Shown: positions 19,901 to 33,823, numbered from the stretch's first letter. The stretch: 64,000 bases of DNA from Taeniopygia guttata (GCF_048771995.1 NC_133063.1:15604063-15668062); one strand, 5' to 3'. Program-made: numbers and translations. The notes: generated from the sequence alone by a model not told the origin.

Positions 19901-20823
19901 TCCAGCTGTGCTGGTCTGGTCTATGAGATGTCCAGGGTCCTGAGGGCACTTTCCAGGCTTGGGGGTTACCTTTTTATCGACAGGTTTCTCTGCCCTAAAC
20001 ACAGGTTTCCCACTTTCTATGTCAATTAATTACCATGTACAGTCTTTTCTTTCAGGCCTTCCTGGACATGGGGCAGAGGGCTTTGGTGCTTTTTGAGGGT
20101 CTTAATCCTACTCTATAGTCCACGCTCTCTTCTTGGCCTTATTCTTGTGCTTATGCTGTACTGTGCTGTGGCTCTTTCTCACTGAAAAGTGCTGCCCTAT
20201 TTCCGCCTGGCCCCCCTTCTCCAGCCATATCTTGGTCTTTCTCACAGCATTTTAATACCAGCAGTCCTTGGCTATTACCAACAGTTCCTGGTTGGCTCCA
20301 CTGCCATACAATTATCAATGTTAGAGACTCACTCATTGCTCCCTTATATTCTGAGAATCAAGAGCTCAAAAGGTCTCCCTTTGGACACTTTACAGTTGCA
20401 ACAGAGTCATAGGAATGTTCCATCATTCAGGTCTTTTCTCTGTAACTTTGTTTGAAGGTTTGTCAACAAGAATATTATTCCACTTGGGTTCTTAGTCAAA
20501 AAAAGTCAGCAAAGAAAAATAAATCAGCAAAGAAAAATAATTTTCCAAGGCTGTTCATTAAAAAAAAAAGAAAAAAAATTGCACTAGTTAGACACCTGTT
20601 AGTTCCTGGGAACAAAGAATGTTTCTGATACATTCAAAAGGAGCTTAATATAAATGGAGTTTGTCAAGGCTTAGGCCTAATGAGGGTTTCTCAGATTGTA
20701 GTGCAGCCAGGGGCAAGGGGAGTCCATCACCACAATCCGCCCTGCAATGGAAGTCAGCTTCTCTGGGCCTCCACACGGTAGTCATCTCTGGATGCTGTGC
20801 TGGGGAGACTGCCAAGACAACCC

Positions 20824-21417
20824 TGTTATGGACAGGCTTACAACGAAAACTTCAAAGTAACAAAAAAAAGCAGGCCAGTTAATTACAAACAAGTAAGCCT
20901 GTTTATTACAGACAGAACAACTGGAAGCCAAAGCCTCCGACTAGTCCGGAGACTGTTTCAACAATTTAGTAATTGTACACCTAGGGGCATTTCTAAGGAT
21001 ACCAGCTCCAAGCAAAGACCTGGGTGTCACACACCCCAGGCCTTTTAAAGTCTCTCTCTTCTTCCCTTACTGGGGCGCTCAGGATCCGTGCTGTGATCGG
21101 TTTCTTTTTCTGTTGCTGATTGGCCCATAAGCTGGTGCAATCATTTTGAGATTCTTGCTTCTTATTGGCTGGTCTCTCCTCCAGTCTTAATCCAAGCTGT
21201 GGCTGTGCTCTACGATGGTATACTTCTAGAAGCTTCTCTGCCCCCCCTCCACAAAGATTGGCATTTCCTCCCTGGTTCCAGTCCCCTTTCAGGTGTATAC
21301 AACAGTATTGATCTCTAATACAACTAATCACCTTACTTTGTAGCCACAACATCCAAGCCTGCACCACACCCTGTTAACTACTTATCCAATTATAACTTGT
21401 TACTTGTATCAACAACA
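20824..21417 (-). mobile_element. Solo LTR, unit 2
   Basis: Same element at the same place, with the same ACCC flanks, as in unit 1; copied with the array unit. Confidence 0.68.
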
Positions 21418-21647
21418 ACCCTTTTTATACAGACATTGTTAACAACATTGCCCAAAAGTTTAAATTTTTATTTTTTGTTCATAACAACACTGTAGCTGCT
21501 GCTGATGGCAGAGTGCTGCTGCGCAGAAGCTTTATATCTTCTCTTTCTGTATCCCACGTTCCCCTCTCTTTTCCTCGGGGACGTGAGGTGGTTTTCTGCT
21601 ACTGCCTGTGAAGCCCACAAGCACAGCTGTACGCATGATCACCTCTT

Positions 21648-22021
21648 TCAGCAGCCAATGAGCAGCACACTTGCGAGCTGACGCCGAACATCCTGGTACT
21701 CGCTCATCGCCTGAGAGTGGGCAGCTGGACACCGTGCCAGCTGATGGAAGAGATTGGGTGGCTCAGCTGCTGCAATGTCCAGGGGCAAGCTAATCTCCTG
21801 AGGCAATCTCTTGTTGCCTATGATAAAGTGGTTAAGGCATTTCTCCTCCAGAGAGCAGCGCAGGTTCACACTGATATCTCGCATGCGCTGCAAGAAATAC
21901 CTCCTGCGCCATTGTGACACGGGGAGACTGTTCAGGAGGTGCATGACGATGGTCTTCAGGGTGTAGGTGGAAAAGCCTGTGCCCAGCAGAAGGCGGCAGA
22001 AAAGCTGCAGACATCTCAGGT
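21648..22021 (-). pseudogene. ITPRIPL1-like remnant 'C', unit 2
   Basis: Same open remnant as in unit 1, protein-identical to it. Confidence 0.82.
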
Positions 22022-22362
22022 TGACCAACATCTCTTGCAGCCTGCAACTCACCTCAGAGCAGTCAAAGAGTGTCAATAAGGACTGGAGGGATCACAGCGT
22101 TTTCTGGATGCAGCTCCAACCTTGGCAGAAATAAACCAACCTACAACCCCCTGGCATGAGGCTTTCCCACTACCACTGGTCCCACCAAAGCCAATTCTCC
22201 TGTTCCGAGGCTGAAGGTAGAAGTGAAGATGAGGAGAGTAAAGAGAAAAGCAGCTGCATAAGTTCGAGCACTAGAGTGAAGTTCCTTTTAATGACTTTAT
22301 GAAATGACATTACCAAATACTCCTTGGGTTAAAAGTGGCTTCCCATCGCAGTAGTATGGACT

Positions 22363-22835
22363 TGTTTAGGTTGAAAAAGATCTCTAAGATTGTAGAGAGT
22401 CCACCCACAAACCTGACATTGACAAGTCGACTTTGAAACCATGTCCCCAGGTGCCACATCCACACATTCCATAAGAGTCTCCAGACATGACAATATCATT
22501 AATTCCACGGGCAGCCATGACAACTCTTAACAACCTTTTCAGAGGAGAAATTTGTCCTTAATACCCAATCTAAGCCCCCCCCTGACAGAAGTTGAGGCCA
22601 TTTCCTCTTGTCCTCTCCCTTGTTTCCTGGGAGCAGAGCCTGACCCCCACCTGGGGTGTGGCTCCACACTTCTGTCAGGGAGTTGTAGAGAACAAGAAAG
22701 CCCCCCTGAGCCTCCTCTTCTCCATTCTCAGCCCCTCCAGCTCCCTCAGCTGCTCCTCATCAGACTTAATCACCAGACCCTTTCCTGTGCTCAGGCCTTT
22801 GCCACCACTGCTTTGGGACCTGTTGCAGCATTCCA
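22363..22835 (-). mobile_element. CR1 LINE 3' region on -, unit 2
   Basis: Same fragment as 10199-10670, with one extra base after the C-run near 22582, shared with unit 5. Confidence 0.8.
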
Positions 22836-23600
22836 CACTCCACACAGGCATGTTTTTATCTAACCCTTTCTTGCTCTGAGTGAAAGATTAACCCCTTTTC
22901 TTTGCAGTGACCTAACTTGCAGTTTGATTGCTGGCTCTGCTTGTTTACTTCCCTTTTGCATCACCCTCACAAAAGAAGAAGTCACCATACTAAAGAAACT
23001 GCTGCTAGAGGGGAGTAGAGAAAGTCAGCAAGTACTTTGTGAGCAATTCCCATCCTTTATTCATCGGTGCGTATGATTTGGGCTAGCCAAACAGTTGGAA
23101 ATGGTTGTTTCCCTCTTCCCCTGCTCAGGGTGCTTTAACAAGGGAAGACTGATGTTCTGGAGAGGGGAAGTGCGTCCGCAGCCATTCACTTGTTATGATT
23201 CTCCAGGGCCAGAGTGGAATACGTAAACCTCTGGCTCCAGCTAGAGGCCACTCATGGCTGGGTTTCTAAGCAGAACAGATCTCTCTTTATGAAGTATCAC
23301 TCTGCTCCGTTAAGGTGTGTGGTACAATAGGCCCAGTATCTCATAGGGAACAAGAAGACAAGAGAATAGAGAAATTGCTGCTTCCCGGGAAGTGGCTGAA
23401 CATTGCTCGTCTATGAGAAGTAGAGAATAAATGTTTTCTCTCCTTTACTTCTGCATGCACAAACTCAATTTTTTCACTTCAATTAACAGCCTTATCTCAA
23501 CTGACTACTTGTTTTCCATTTTATGTGCTCTCCCCTGTCACACTAGGAAAGGGAGTGTGATGGAGTGGCTTAGTGACCACCTGGCATTCAGCCAAGGTGA

Positions 23601-24211
23601 ACCCACTACACCCATTCTAAAAAAGGGTAGAAAGGAACACTCTGGAAATGACCAACCCATCAGCCTCATGTCAGTGCCTCGGAAGATCACGGAACACATC
23701 CTCCTTGAAGCTATGCTAAGGCACATGGAGAACAGGGAGGTGATTTGGGACAGCCGAGGGTGAGTCTTGCCCGACCTACGCAGTGGCCTTCAATGATGGA
23801 TCGAGTACATGAAGGGACAAGGGGAAGGCTACAGGTGTCGTTTATCTGGACTACCGTAAAGCCTTTGACATGATCCCCAAAACATTCTCCCTAAATTTGA
23901 GAGAGGTGGATTTGGTGCCTGGACTGTTGGATGGATAAGAAATTGCATGCATGGTGCTTCCAGAGATCAACAGCTAAGAGTCAGGATGGACCTCAAAGTT
24001 CTGTTCTCTGAGCAATGTCTATTAATATCTTCATTAATCCTGTACACAGAGGTATCCTCAGCAGGTTTGCTGATGTCACCAAGCAGCAGCTGACACACCT
24101 GAAGAATGGAATGACTACTAAAGAGATGTGATGTGCTTGAGGAGTGGAACCATAGCAGTCTCATGTGGTTTAAAAAGATCAAGTATGAGGTGCTGCACCT
24201 GAGTCAGGGTA
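23601..24211 (+). mobile_element. CR1 LINE reverse-transcriptase fragment, unit 2
   Basis: Same fragment as 11436-12046. Confidence 0.85.
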
Positions 24212-24791
24212 GGTCTCAGGATGCATCCAGGCACAGTCTGGCCCCAGGATGCAAAGAGGATGGGAGTTTCTGCCTGTCTGTGCCCTGTCAGCCTGTTGTG
24301 TAGGCCCCAAGGCAGCCAGGCTGTTACTACACCACTGTGTCCCTCGCTCTCTGTGCCCGGCACCTCCGGCCCTGCTGCCCTGCTCCCGGAGCCCTGTCCC
24401 CGGGCAGAGCCGTTCCCTGCCCGGGCACTGCCCCTTGGGGTGCTCCCTGCTGCGGCCTGGGCTGGCCCCAGAGCAGGGTCCCCCTGCGGGTGGCCCCGGG
24501 CGGGCCGCGTGTCCCCGGCCGGCTGTGCCCGGGCAGCTGCCTCAGCCGTGAGGGCTGCAGAGCTGCGGGAGCCCACGGCTCTCTGCCGGCCGCGCTGCAG
24601 AGCTCCCAGCTCCAGCTGGCAGGGCCTCAGCGCCCGCCCTGTGCCCTCCCGCAGGGACAGGCAGGCCAGGCCCTGCTTGCTGCCCTCATGGCGGCATTCC
24701 TGGCCCCTGCGCTCTCCAAGGGCTTCTCCAGGGGCACCCTCCTGCGGCCTTTGGGTCCCTGCACGGGAGCCGTGAGAGACCGGCACAGGGG

Positions 24792-25084
24792 CTGTTGGCA
24801 AGGGCCTGGAGGGACAGCGCCAGGGCCAGTGGCTTCCCACTGACAGAGGGCAGCCTTAGGCTGGAGCTGTGCAAGGACTTCTGCTCTCTGAGGCTGCTGA
24901 GCCTCTGGCCCACGCTGCCCACAGGAGCTGTGGCTGCCCCATCCCTGGCTGTGTTCCAGGCCAGCTTGGATGGGCCTTGGAGCAACCTGGCCTAGCGGAA
25001 GGTGTCCCTGCCCTTGGCAGCAGGGCTGGGACAAGACAATTTCTAAGCACCCTTCCAAGCCAAGGCATTCTGGGATTCTGTGAT
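24792..25084 (+). mobile_element. CR1 LINE 3' end, unit 3
   Basis: Same CR1 ORF2 C-terminus and tail as 451-743. Confidence 0.8.
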
Positions 25085-26329
25085 CAGAGGGGCTGGGGGT
25101 GGCTTGGCTTAATTTCGGCTAGAGATAATTCACCACTCTGAGTTTGGTTGAGTTCAAGGAGTCATGCTCATGAGCCCAGATTCACAGCCCGTGACATTTA
25201 CCACTACTATAGGCCTGGCTGACATCAATAAAGTCTTGCACACTCCAGATTCTGCACAAATTGCCTTTTATTGACACCAGAGCAAAGCGTTTTCCAGTTT
25301 GCTACTTATAAATGCATTAACTCTAGAGCGGGAATATGGGTTGCAACAGATAGCAAGACTGGATATGGCTTTACATCTGTATAAAATTTATATCACGCAT
25401 GTAATCTATTATAGGCATATGATATAGAATATATATTACAGAGTTATATTCATATTTAATGTATACAGCAAGTATATATCATATGTATGCTATATATGTA
25501 ATAAATATATCTATTTTATGAAAAACCTTCCAGACATAAAGGGACTATGAGCAACAATATGTGTCACAACAGACACTGACAATAAATATGTCTTCTACTG
25601 TTACTATTTAAACGAAATTACATATGCAACTCTTTAAAATCACTTTTTATCCTGATGTAACTCCATATTTCATATTTTGATATTATTTATGTTACTATAT
25701 TGTTTTGATTTATCGTATTTTACTAGTAGATATGATAATTCATAAACTTTATAGTATATAACAGGCATACACAATAGATCTATCTATGAAACAAAAGCCT
25801 TGATTCTGCTATAGATAAAATTTCATGTCAGCTCCAACACACGTGGTCTAATGTTGACATAAAGGTGTCTCTTCCAGGGACATGGAGAGGCTCCATCCAT
25901 TGACTCATCCCGGGTCACCAGTGCCAGTTTTCCCTCATATTCTTTTTTGCCCCATTTCTATTTTTCTTTTTCTGTCCCAGATTCCCACTTTTTTCATGCT
26001 TGAAATTTTAGCTCTCCTCAAAGGCTGGGAAGAACTGCATATTGCAGGTGGGGTTTGGAGACTTTAGCTCAGCATGTAGAGCAGGGCTCAATGACAGCTG
26101 GGTGCCTTTTTTGGAAAGTGAAATGATACAAAGAAGTAGAATAAACCCTCCCGTGGCAGTCCACTTTCTGAGGTGCCAGCAGAGGCTGTTGGACCTTCTC
26201 CAGAGCCTTTGCACGCATCCTCTTCTCCTTAGCACCAAATTTGTGCTAGGAGGTGGTTGTCTGCTGCCAGCTGCGAGCAGCACAAGCACTGCTCTGTGCA
26301 CTTGGCCATGGCTCCTGCCCTTCCTTCAG

Positions 26330-26765
26330 TCATCCTCTCCGAGAGCGATCCTTTTGAACGTCTTGTGCAGCACCCGGTAATCCCGCATTGCCTGGGTGTG
26401 GGCAGCCGGCTGCTGCGCCAGGTGATGGAAGAGACTGTATGTCCTACCCATTCTTACATCTGGGGGTAAATTGATGTCCTGAGGAAACCTCCGGTTACCC
26501 ACAATGAAGTGCTGGAGGCATTTTTGTCACAAACATATATGCAGGCTGTCCCTGATATCCGTCAGTCGCTCCCGGAGATGTCCCCTGCTCCACGATGACA
26601 CGGGCATGGCAATGAGCAGGTGCATGACAATGGTCTTCATGGTGTAGGTGGAGAAGCTGAAGCCCAGAACAAGATGGGAGAAGAACTGAAGGCATTTGAG
26701 GTGCGAGCTGTCAGGGGGGGCCTGCCTGGCAATGTACTTGAAGAACTCAGCCTCTGCCACAGCGT
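26330..26765 (-). pseudogene. ITPRIPL1-like remnant 'A', unit 3
   Basis: Same extent and same in-frame TGA (26527-26529) as unit 1. Confidence 0.83.
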
Positions 26766-27096
26766 AATACAACTAATCACCTTACTTTGTAGCCGCAACA
26801 TCCAAGCCTGCACCACAGCCTGTTAACTACATATCCAATTATAACTTGTTACTTGTATCAACAACAACCCTTTTTATACAGACATTGTTAACAACATTGC
26901 CCAAAAGTTTAAATTTGCTTTTTTTGTTCATAACAACACTGTTGCTGCTGCTGATGGCAGAGTGCTGCTGCGCAGAAGCTTTATATCGTCTCTTTCTGTA
27001 TCCCACGTTCCTTCCCCTCTCTTTTCCTCGGGGACGTGAGGTAGTTTTCTGCTACTGCCTGTGAAGCCCACAAGCACATACGCATGATCACCTCTT

Positions 27097-28656
27097 TCAT
27101 GAGCCAATGAGCAGCACACTTGCGAGCTGACGCCGAATATCCTGGTACTCGCTCATCGCCTGAGAGTGGGCAGCTGGACACCGTGCCAGCTGATGGAAGA
27201 GATTGGGTGGCTCAGCTGCTGCAATGTCCAGGGGCAAGCTAATCTCCTGAGGCAATCTCTTGTTGCCTATGATAAAGTGGTTAAGGCATTTCTCCTCCAG
27301 AGAGCAGCGCAGGTTCACACTGATATCTCGCATGCGCTGCAAGAAATACTTCCTGCGCCATTGTGACACGGGGAGACCGTTCAGGAGATGCATGACGATG
27401 GTCTTCAGGGTGTAGTTGGAAAAGCCTGTGCCCAGCAGAAGGCGGCAGAAAAGCTGCAGACATCTCAGGTGCAAACTGTCGGGGGGGGCCTTCCTGGCAA
27501 TGTGCATGAAGAACTTCACCTCTGCCACAGCATAAGTCTCAGGCCATAGAGTGCTTGGGGTGCGTGTTTCCCTAGGCTGGCTGCTCACGAATATGTCAGA
27601 GCCACCTCTCCGCACCCCGAACAGGATCTCAATCCTGAAGCTTTCTCCGCCACTGATCGCCTTGAATTGGCAGGAGTGTGTGGAGGGCAGCGGGATTAAA
27701 TTCCGGTTTTGTAACTGAGGCAAAGGTGGCATGATTGCTTTCACCAGTTGCTGGAACCAGCGGGCAGTTTTCTGCACGTCCAGGTAGGAGTCGGTGCACA
27801 GGGTGTCTAGGAGGCTGGGATCCTGATTGCTCCTCAGCTCCTCCTCGGGGTTGTGCAGGAAGCACAGCATGTTCTCACCCTGCTGCTGCCTCGTGCAGGT
27901 GCACTCCAGCTGCACGCGGACACGGAAGTTCCTCACGTGCCTCTGCCCCTCACCGTCCAGCTCCAGGTGGAAGCTGTGGCCTCGGGGAGGAGTCATGGGT
28001 ATGAGCACACGGTACACGACATCCTGCTCCCAGGGACTCCAACCTTCAAAGGCACTGCCCACCCCGATGGGTCGGTGCAGGACTGGGTAGAAACTGTCAA
28101 ACAAGACATGCCCAAAGTAAATTGTATAATCGTCCATCAGGTCAGTTATCCACTCACAGACTCTCTGCAGGTCCTCTACAGGCCCCTCTATGCGCTCCAT
28201 TATATCTTGTCCAACACGATCGTCAACATTGTCTTCTTCTTCTTGGACTACATTTGCAACATCATTGTCATTGTTGTTTTCTGCAAGTGCAGCCCCATTG
28301 GCAACATCATTTCCATCATTGTCATCTTCATTTCCAGCAACATTGCCAACTTCCTCTTCATTTGCACCATGGTTTTCTTCTTCATTCTCCTCTCTCCTCA
28401 GGCTGCTTTTCCACCCAATAATCCACAGCACCAAGACCAGGGCCAGGAGCACAGCAACAGCTAAGAGCTGCAAGTGTGGCATCTTCTTCTGGGAGAGCTG
28501 CTCCACCTGCTGCTCCAGCCGAAGCCTCTCCCATTCCAAGTACTTTGCACGCGCTTCCATGTGCCAATGTGCTTCCTCATCCAAACCATCACCCACGGGC
28601 GGCGGGTACTGGATGAGACCTTGCAAGAGCGCGAACAGGAACACGACTGGATCCAT
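27097..28656 (-). CDS. ITPRIPL1: ITPRIPL1-like Mab-21-domain membrane protein, copy B3
   Basis: Open 519-codon copy. It shares Ala29, His32 and His61 with B2 but has Ala9 as in B1, so it is intermediate between the two forms. One silent change in the GW codon pair (near 28041) is private to this copy. Domain layout, splice acceptor, Kozak context and orientation match the other copies. Confidence 0.9.
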   Translation of the reverse strand: MDPVVFLFALLQGLIQYPPPVGDGLDEEAHWHMEARAKYLEWERLRLEQQVEQLSQKKMPHLQLLAVAVLLALVLVLWIIGWKSSLRREENEEENHGANEEEVGNVAGNEDDNDGNDVANGAALAENNNDNDVANVVQEEEDNVDDRVGQDIMERIEGPVEDLQRVCEWITDLMDDYTIYFGHVLFDSFYPVLHRPIGVGSAFEGWSPWEQDVVYRVLIPMTPPRGHSFHLELDGEGQRHVRNFRVRVQLECTCTRQQQGENMLCFLHNPEEELRSNQDPSLLDTLCTDSYLDVQKTARWFQQLVKAIMPPLPQLQNRNLIPLPSTHSCQFKAISGGESFRIEILFGVRRGGSDIFVSSQPRETRTPSTLWPETYAVAEVKFFMHIARKAPPDSLHLRCLQLFCRLLLGTGFSNYTLKTIVMHLLNGLPVSQWRRKYFLQRMRDISVNLRCSLEEKCLNHFIIGNKRLPQEISLPLDIAAAEPPNLFHQLARCPAAHSQAMSEYQDIRRQLASVLLIGS

Positions 28657-28659
28657 GGT

Positions 28660-28966
28660 CTGCAGGAGGAGGGAGAGAAGGCCTTGAGTGGGGAAGGGAG
28701 GGCGGGAACTACTGCTTGCTGCAGGGAGGACAGGATGCTCAGGGTTCTGGGCGCAGGAAGGACAGGGCCCCAGACAGCTGGCAGGCAGCAAGGGCTATCC
28801 CAGTGCCCCTGGAGCTGCAGCAGCAGCAGCAGCAGCCCTGTGGCCTGCCCAAGGCTCTCCCATGAGGGGCTGTCCCTGCCTGCAGGGGGAGAAGCCAGCC
28901 CCGGTTGCAGCGTTTCTGCCCCAGCCCTTGTCCCCAGCCCAGCCTCCCCGCCGTGTGTGTACTCAC
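28660..28966 (-). other. Intron in the 5' UTR of ITPRIPL1-like B3
   Basis: Donor and acceptor preserved as in B1; length 307 bases. Confidence 0.75.
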
Positions 28967-28981
28967 CGCTTGCCCAAGCAA

Positions 28982-29081
28982 TAGAGGGCCAGCGTTAACC
29001 TGCTGGGGCCTTTTATTGCTTCCCCCTCTGTGACACGTCCCCTGTGATGTCACAGGTGCCAGAGCGCATCACAGACCAGCC
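28982..29081 (-). promoter_or_regulatory. Probable core promoter of ITPRIPL1-like B3
   Basis: TATA-like element at 29009-29017 and CRE-like palindrome at 29041-29056, unchanged from B1. Confidence 0.55.
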
Positions 29082-32000
29082 AACCCCACCCTTTGTCCCC
29101 TCAGCCAACTCCTCCCTCAGGAACTCAGAAAGGCCCTGGTGCACTGCTTAAGGCTGCTTTTGAGGGAAGCTTCTTCAAATAACTCCCATTGTTCTCTCTT
29201 TTGGATTTATTTTCATCTGCCTTCCACTCACAATCTCATAGATATCCCTGTTGGAAGGCGCCCTTGAGGATCATTGAGTCTAAGCTTTGACTCCTCACGG
29301 GTTGAGCTACACTCAGATCTCAGAATCAGAGTGGTTGAAAAAGTCCCTGAAGATCCCACAGTGGGACCGCGAACCTAACACTGCCTACTCCTTTAAGAAA
29401 TTGAGTCCTCAAATATTCCATGCCTTTTCAATCCCTTCAAGAGTGGGGACTCAGCTATTTCCCTAGGCAGCCACTTTCCACACTTGATAGTACTTTTGAT
29501 GAAAGCAGTTTTTCTAAAATCCAATCTAAACATCTATATCTGATGCAACGTGAGGTCATTTTCCTTGTTCTTATTGCTTGTTTCCTTGTGTCACTGGACA
29601 AGTGGGATGTTCAGACATGCCCATTGTTAGCCAAAGATTTTGTCAACAGTTCATGTTTAAGAAATCACTCTGGCCCGCAAGTTCTAAAGATCAAATCTAT
29701 TTATAAAATGAATTATTTATTAAATAAACAAGAGATAATAGATGAAAGATCTCGGAGTTACTTACTACTCAGTATAAAACTAAAAGGTACTAGACGTAGA
29801 TTAAACCATAACAAACAATGTACAACATGAAGGTATCTATAGGAAAGCTTGTCAAAGAAACAGGAGTCAAATCTTACACACCACAGTGATGATGATGATA
29901 ATTATTTGGATGTCTTTCACTTAACCTCCTCAGCAGTAATTGCAAAACAAGTGTCCTTGTCCACAAGAGAAACACCACACATTTCCAGAGAAATGTATAG
30001 AAAATTTCTGCTTTGTGAAAGTTTGGTATGGCTTTTTAGAGTTATAAAGTGAGGTGCCTGTCAGTGAGAAATCCAGCTTGTCTTTCCAGCTCTCACTTTA
30101 ACAGTAAGATGTTTCTTGGCAGCTGGGAGATGCCAGCCCGCTGTTAGCCCCACAGTGGCAAAAGAATTCACTGCAAGACTGTTATTCCTGTTTGAATTAC
30201 CTGTCCAGGTAACAAACCACAGATCAGCTCTTGAGCAGAATGAGATGCCCTGCCACACCTGGGAGAAGAAATCAATCCCCACCCGGCTACAACCTCCCTT
30301 CAGGGAGCTGTAGGGAACTGTAAGGTCCCTCTGAGGCGCTTTTTCTCTCTGCTAAACACCCCCACTATTGCAGCGGGCAGTGTTCTGAGTGCCATGACCT
30401 TTCTGAAGAAGCCTCACAAAACACCTCGCCGTCTGTGCTCACACCGGGTGATTTCAGCTCTTTTATGATCCGGGCGACGCAGAAGAAGAGACGGGGTCTT
30501 TGTGGGGACTTCCAAGGTGAGCCTTTATTGAGCTTCTTCCTTGAGATGGTCCAGGGACAAAGAGCCACTCAGGCTGGGAAAGCAGGGATTTACACAGGGA
30601 TCTTGAGGGGCGGGACAGAACACTAGGGCCAACGGGATGAGGGCACAGGGGTGGAGTGAGAGGGAAGGGCCAATGGGATACATTAAATCTGCATGTCACA
30701 ACAAGGCATGCTGGGAGAAGCCTTTATCCTCAACCTAAGTGGGTATGGCTTGAGAGGTTTTCCCTCCAGGGGAGTGCTGTGGATTCTTTCCCTCTTGGCC
30801 CACCAGCCTCCACACCCCACTTCCCTCAGCCCTCTTTCATCAGACTTGTGCTCTTATAGAAGTGTTTCTAATAAAAAGGACTAGCATTTGTGGACATCAA
30901 TGCCCTTCAAACTACATGCTCAGGGGCCCTTCTTAATTAGTTCCTGAGCTTGCTCTCCTACAACCCTTGGGAGTAGCTCTGCGGACAGTTTTTTCCATAA
31001 CACCTAAGATTTTTTTTACTCAAGCACTTCTTGATTACTGTGCCCAAGACAGCATCAATCACCACTTCACCCACAAGAACATCTCTACAGACAAACTCCA
31101 GGTCTAGGAGGGCACTTTTCCTAGTTGGCTCCCACAGTACCCATGTCAAAAAGCTACTTTCAGTGTGTACTTCCAGAATTTTCTGGGCTTGTTCAGCTCT
31201 TCCCTGTGATGTCTCCATTTGCAGCTAAGAAGTTGAGGTGCACCATGAGTATGACTTTGTGTGACTGATCAAGAGATTTCCTTTCATTCCTTAGAGCATT
31301 ATCCACCAGTGTCATCATCCTGGCTCAGTGATCCCTTAGAGACTGAGTGAAGCTCACAGAGGGAATAGATTGTCTCACAAAAGGGATGGCAGACAGTGTC
31401 CAAGTGTGCTTTTACTCTAGAGGAAAGGTGTGGCAGCAATTCCCCCTGCTGATTGAGCAGTGCCTTCTCCATGTCCTGCATGCTCGGGTCTGTGTCAGAT
31501 TTTGCCCAGGCAGTGTCTAAGGATGGGTAGCTCCTCCATACAGACCCCAGTGAACACAAGGAGGAATCTTAGCGATGCCTCTTGCACGGTCCCTGACCAG
31601 CTGCAGCTGCCAGCAAGAATTTCTGGGTCCATCTAAAATGGTCACCCTGGCTGTGACAGTGTTAGAGGAAAGGGGGATGAAAGCCATCTTCGTAGCCGCT
31701 GAAGTGTGACGACCCATGCTTAAGGGGAAGGAAGCGCTGAAGATTTGCGATCCAAATGAGTAACAAAAGTCAGGGGGTCCACAATCAGAAAACTTTATTA
31801 CCTAACTACACACTGGGCTTGGAAATCAATATGTTAGTCCCCTGACATGAGCACAAGGCAGTGGGTTGTGGATAAAGGGGTAGGGTTAAAGGGAAGAGAA
31901 GAAAAAGAGGGAGAGATGAATTAAAGAAAGAGAGAAAGAAAAAGACAAAGAAGAAAAGAGAGACAAAAAAAGAACACCCGTCCTGGTTCCAGTGTTGATC

Positions 32001-32999
32001 CAGTTAATGGAATGTCAATCCTGGCTGCAGTGCCAATCCTGGCAATAATCCTGAGTTCAGCATCAATCCAGCTGTGCTGGTCTGGTCTATGAGATGTCCA
32101 GGGTCCTGAGGGCACTTTCCAGGCTTGGGGGTTACCTTTTTATCGACAGGTTTCTCTGCCCTAAACACAGGTTTCCCACTTTCTATGTCAATTAATTACC
32201 ATGTACAGTCTTTTCTTTCAGGCCTTCCTGGACATGGGGCAGAGGGCTTTGGTGCTTTTTGAGGGTCTTAATCCTACTCTATAGTCCACGCTCTCTTCTT
32301 GGCCTTATTCTTGTGCTTATGCTGTACTGTGCTGTGGCTCTTTCTCACTGAAAAGTGCTGCCCTATTTCCGCCTGGCCCCCCTTCTCCAGCCATATCTTG
32401 GTCTTTCTCACAGCATTTTAATACCAGCAGTCCTTGGCTATTACCAACAGTTCCTGGTTGGCTCCACTGCCATACAATTATCAATGTTAGAGACTCACTC
32501 ATTGCTCCCTTATATTCTGAGAATCAAGAGCTCAAAAGGTCTCCCTTTGGACACTTTACAGTTGCAACAGAGTGGGATTTAGTCATAGGAATGTTCCATC
32601 ATTCAGGTCTTTTCTCTGTAACTTTGTTTGAAGGTTTGTCAACAAGAATATTATTCCACTTGGGTTCTTAGTCAAAAAAAGTCAGCAAAGAAAAATAAAT
32701 CAGCAAAGAAAAATAATTTTCCAAGGCTGTTCATTAAAAAAAAAAGAAAAAAAATTGCACTAGTTAGACACCTGTTAGTTCCTGGGAACAAAGAATGTTT
32801 CTGATACATTCAAAAGGAGCTTAATATAAATGGAGTTTGTCAAGGCTTAGGCCTAATGAGGGTTTCTCAGATTGTAGTGCAGCCAGGGGCAAGGGGAGTC
32901 CATCACCACAATCCGCCCTGCAATGGAAGTCAGCTTCTCTGGGCCTCCACACGGTAGTCATCTCTGGATGCTGTGCTGGGGAGACTGCCAAGACAACCC

Positions 33000-33593
33000 T
33001 GTTATGGACAGGCTTACAACGAAAACTTCAAAGTAACAAAAAAAAGCAGGCCAGTTAATTACAAACAAGTAAGCCTGTTTATTACAGACAGAACAACTGG
33101 AAGCCAAAGCCTCCGACTAGTCCGGAGACTGTTTCAACAATTTAGTAATTGTACACCTAGGGGCATTTCTAAGGATACCAGCTCCAAGCAAAGACCTGGG
33201 TGTCACACACCCCAGGCCTTTTAAAGTCTCTCTCTTCTTCCCTTACTGGGGCGCTCAGGATCCGTGCTGTGATCGGTTTCTTTTTCTGTTGCTGATTGGC
33301 CCATAAGCTGGTGCAATCATTTTGAGATTCTTGCTTCTTATTGGCTGGTCTCTCCTCCAGTCTTAATCCAAGCTGTGGCTGTGCTCTACGATGTTATACT
33401 TCTAGAAGCTTCTCTGCCCCCCCTCCACAAAGATTGGCATTTCCTCCCTGGTTCCAGTCCCCTTTCAGGTGTATACAACAGTATTGATCTCTAATACAAC
33501 TAATCACCTTACTTTGTAGCCACAACATCCAAGCCTGCACCACACCCTGTTAACTACTTATCCAATTATAACTTGTTACTTGTATCAACAACA
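33000..33593 (-). mobile_element. Solo LTR, unit 3
   Basis: Same element at the same place as in unit 1; copied with the array unit. Confidence 0.68.
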
Positions 33594-33823
33594 ACCCTTT
33601 TTATACAGACATTGTTAACAACATTGCCCAAAAGTTTAAATTTTTATTTTTTGTTCATAACAACACTGTAGCTGCTGCTGATGGCAGAGTGCTGCTGCGC
33701 AGAAGCTTTATATCTTCTCTTTCTGTATCCCACGTTCCCCTCTCTTTTCCTCGGGGACGTGAGGTGGTTTTCTGCTACTGCCTGTGAAGCCCACAAGCAC
33801 AGCTGTACGCATGATCACCTCTT

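Larger units (their letters stand above)
12181..24341. repeat. Tandem array unit 2 (12,161 bp)
   Basis: Second copy and the shortest complete unit. In the 3' flank of its B gene it carries four extra bases (gctg, near 14918) that the other B copies lack but every C remnant has. It lacks a few short stretches found in the other units, including nine bases in the CR1 endonuclease fragment near 18954. Otherwise it is nearly identical to unit 1. Confidence 0.97.

Noticed and set aside
24118-24840. Open frames of 168-240 residues in the GC-rich block and adjoining CR1, both strands
   Set aside because: Stops are rare in such GC-rich DNA, the frames overlap on both strands, composition is Pro/Ala/Arg/Gly-rich, and part of each covers CR1. 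No known domain.
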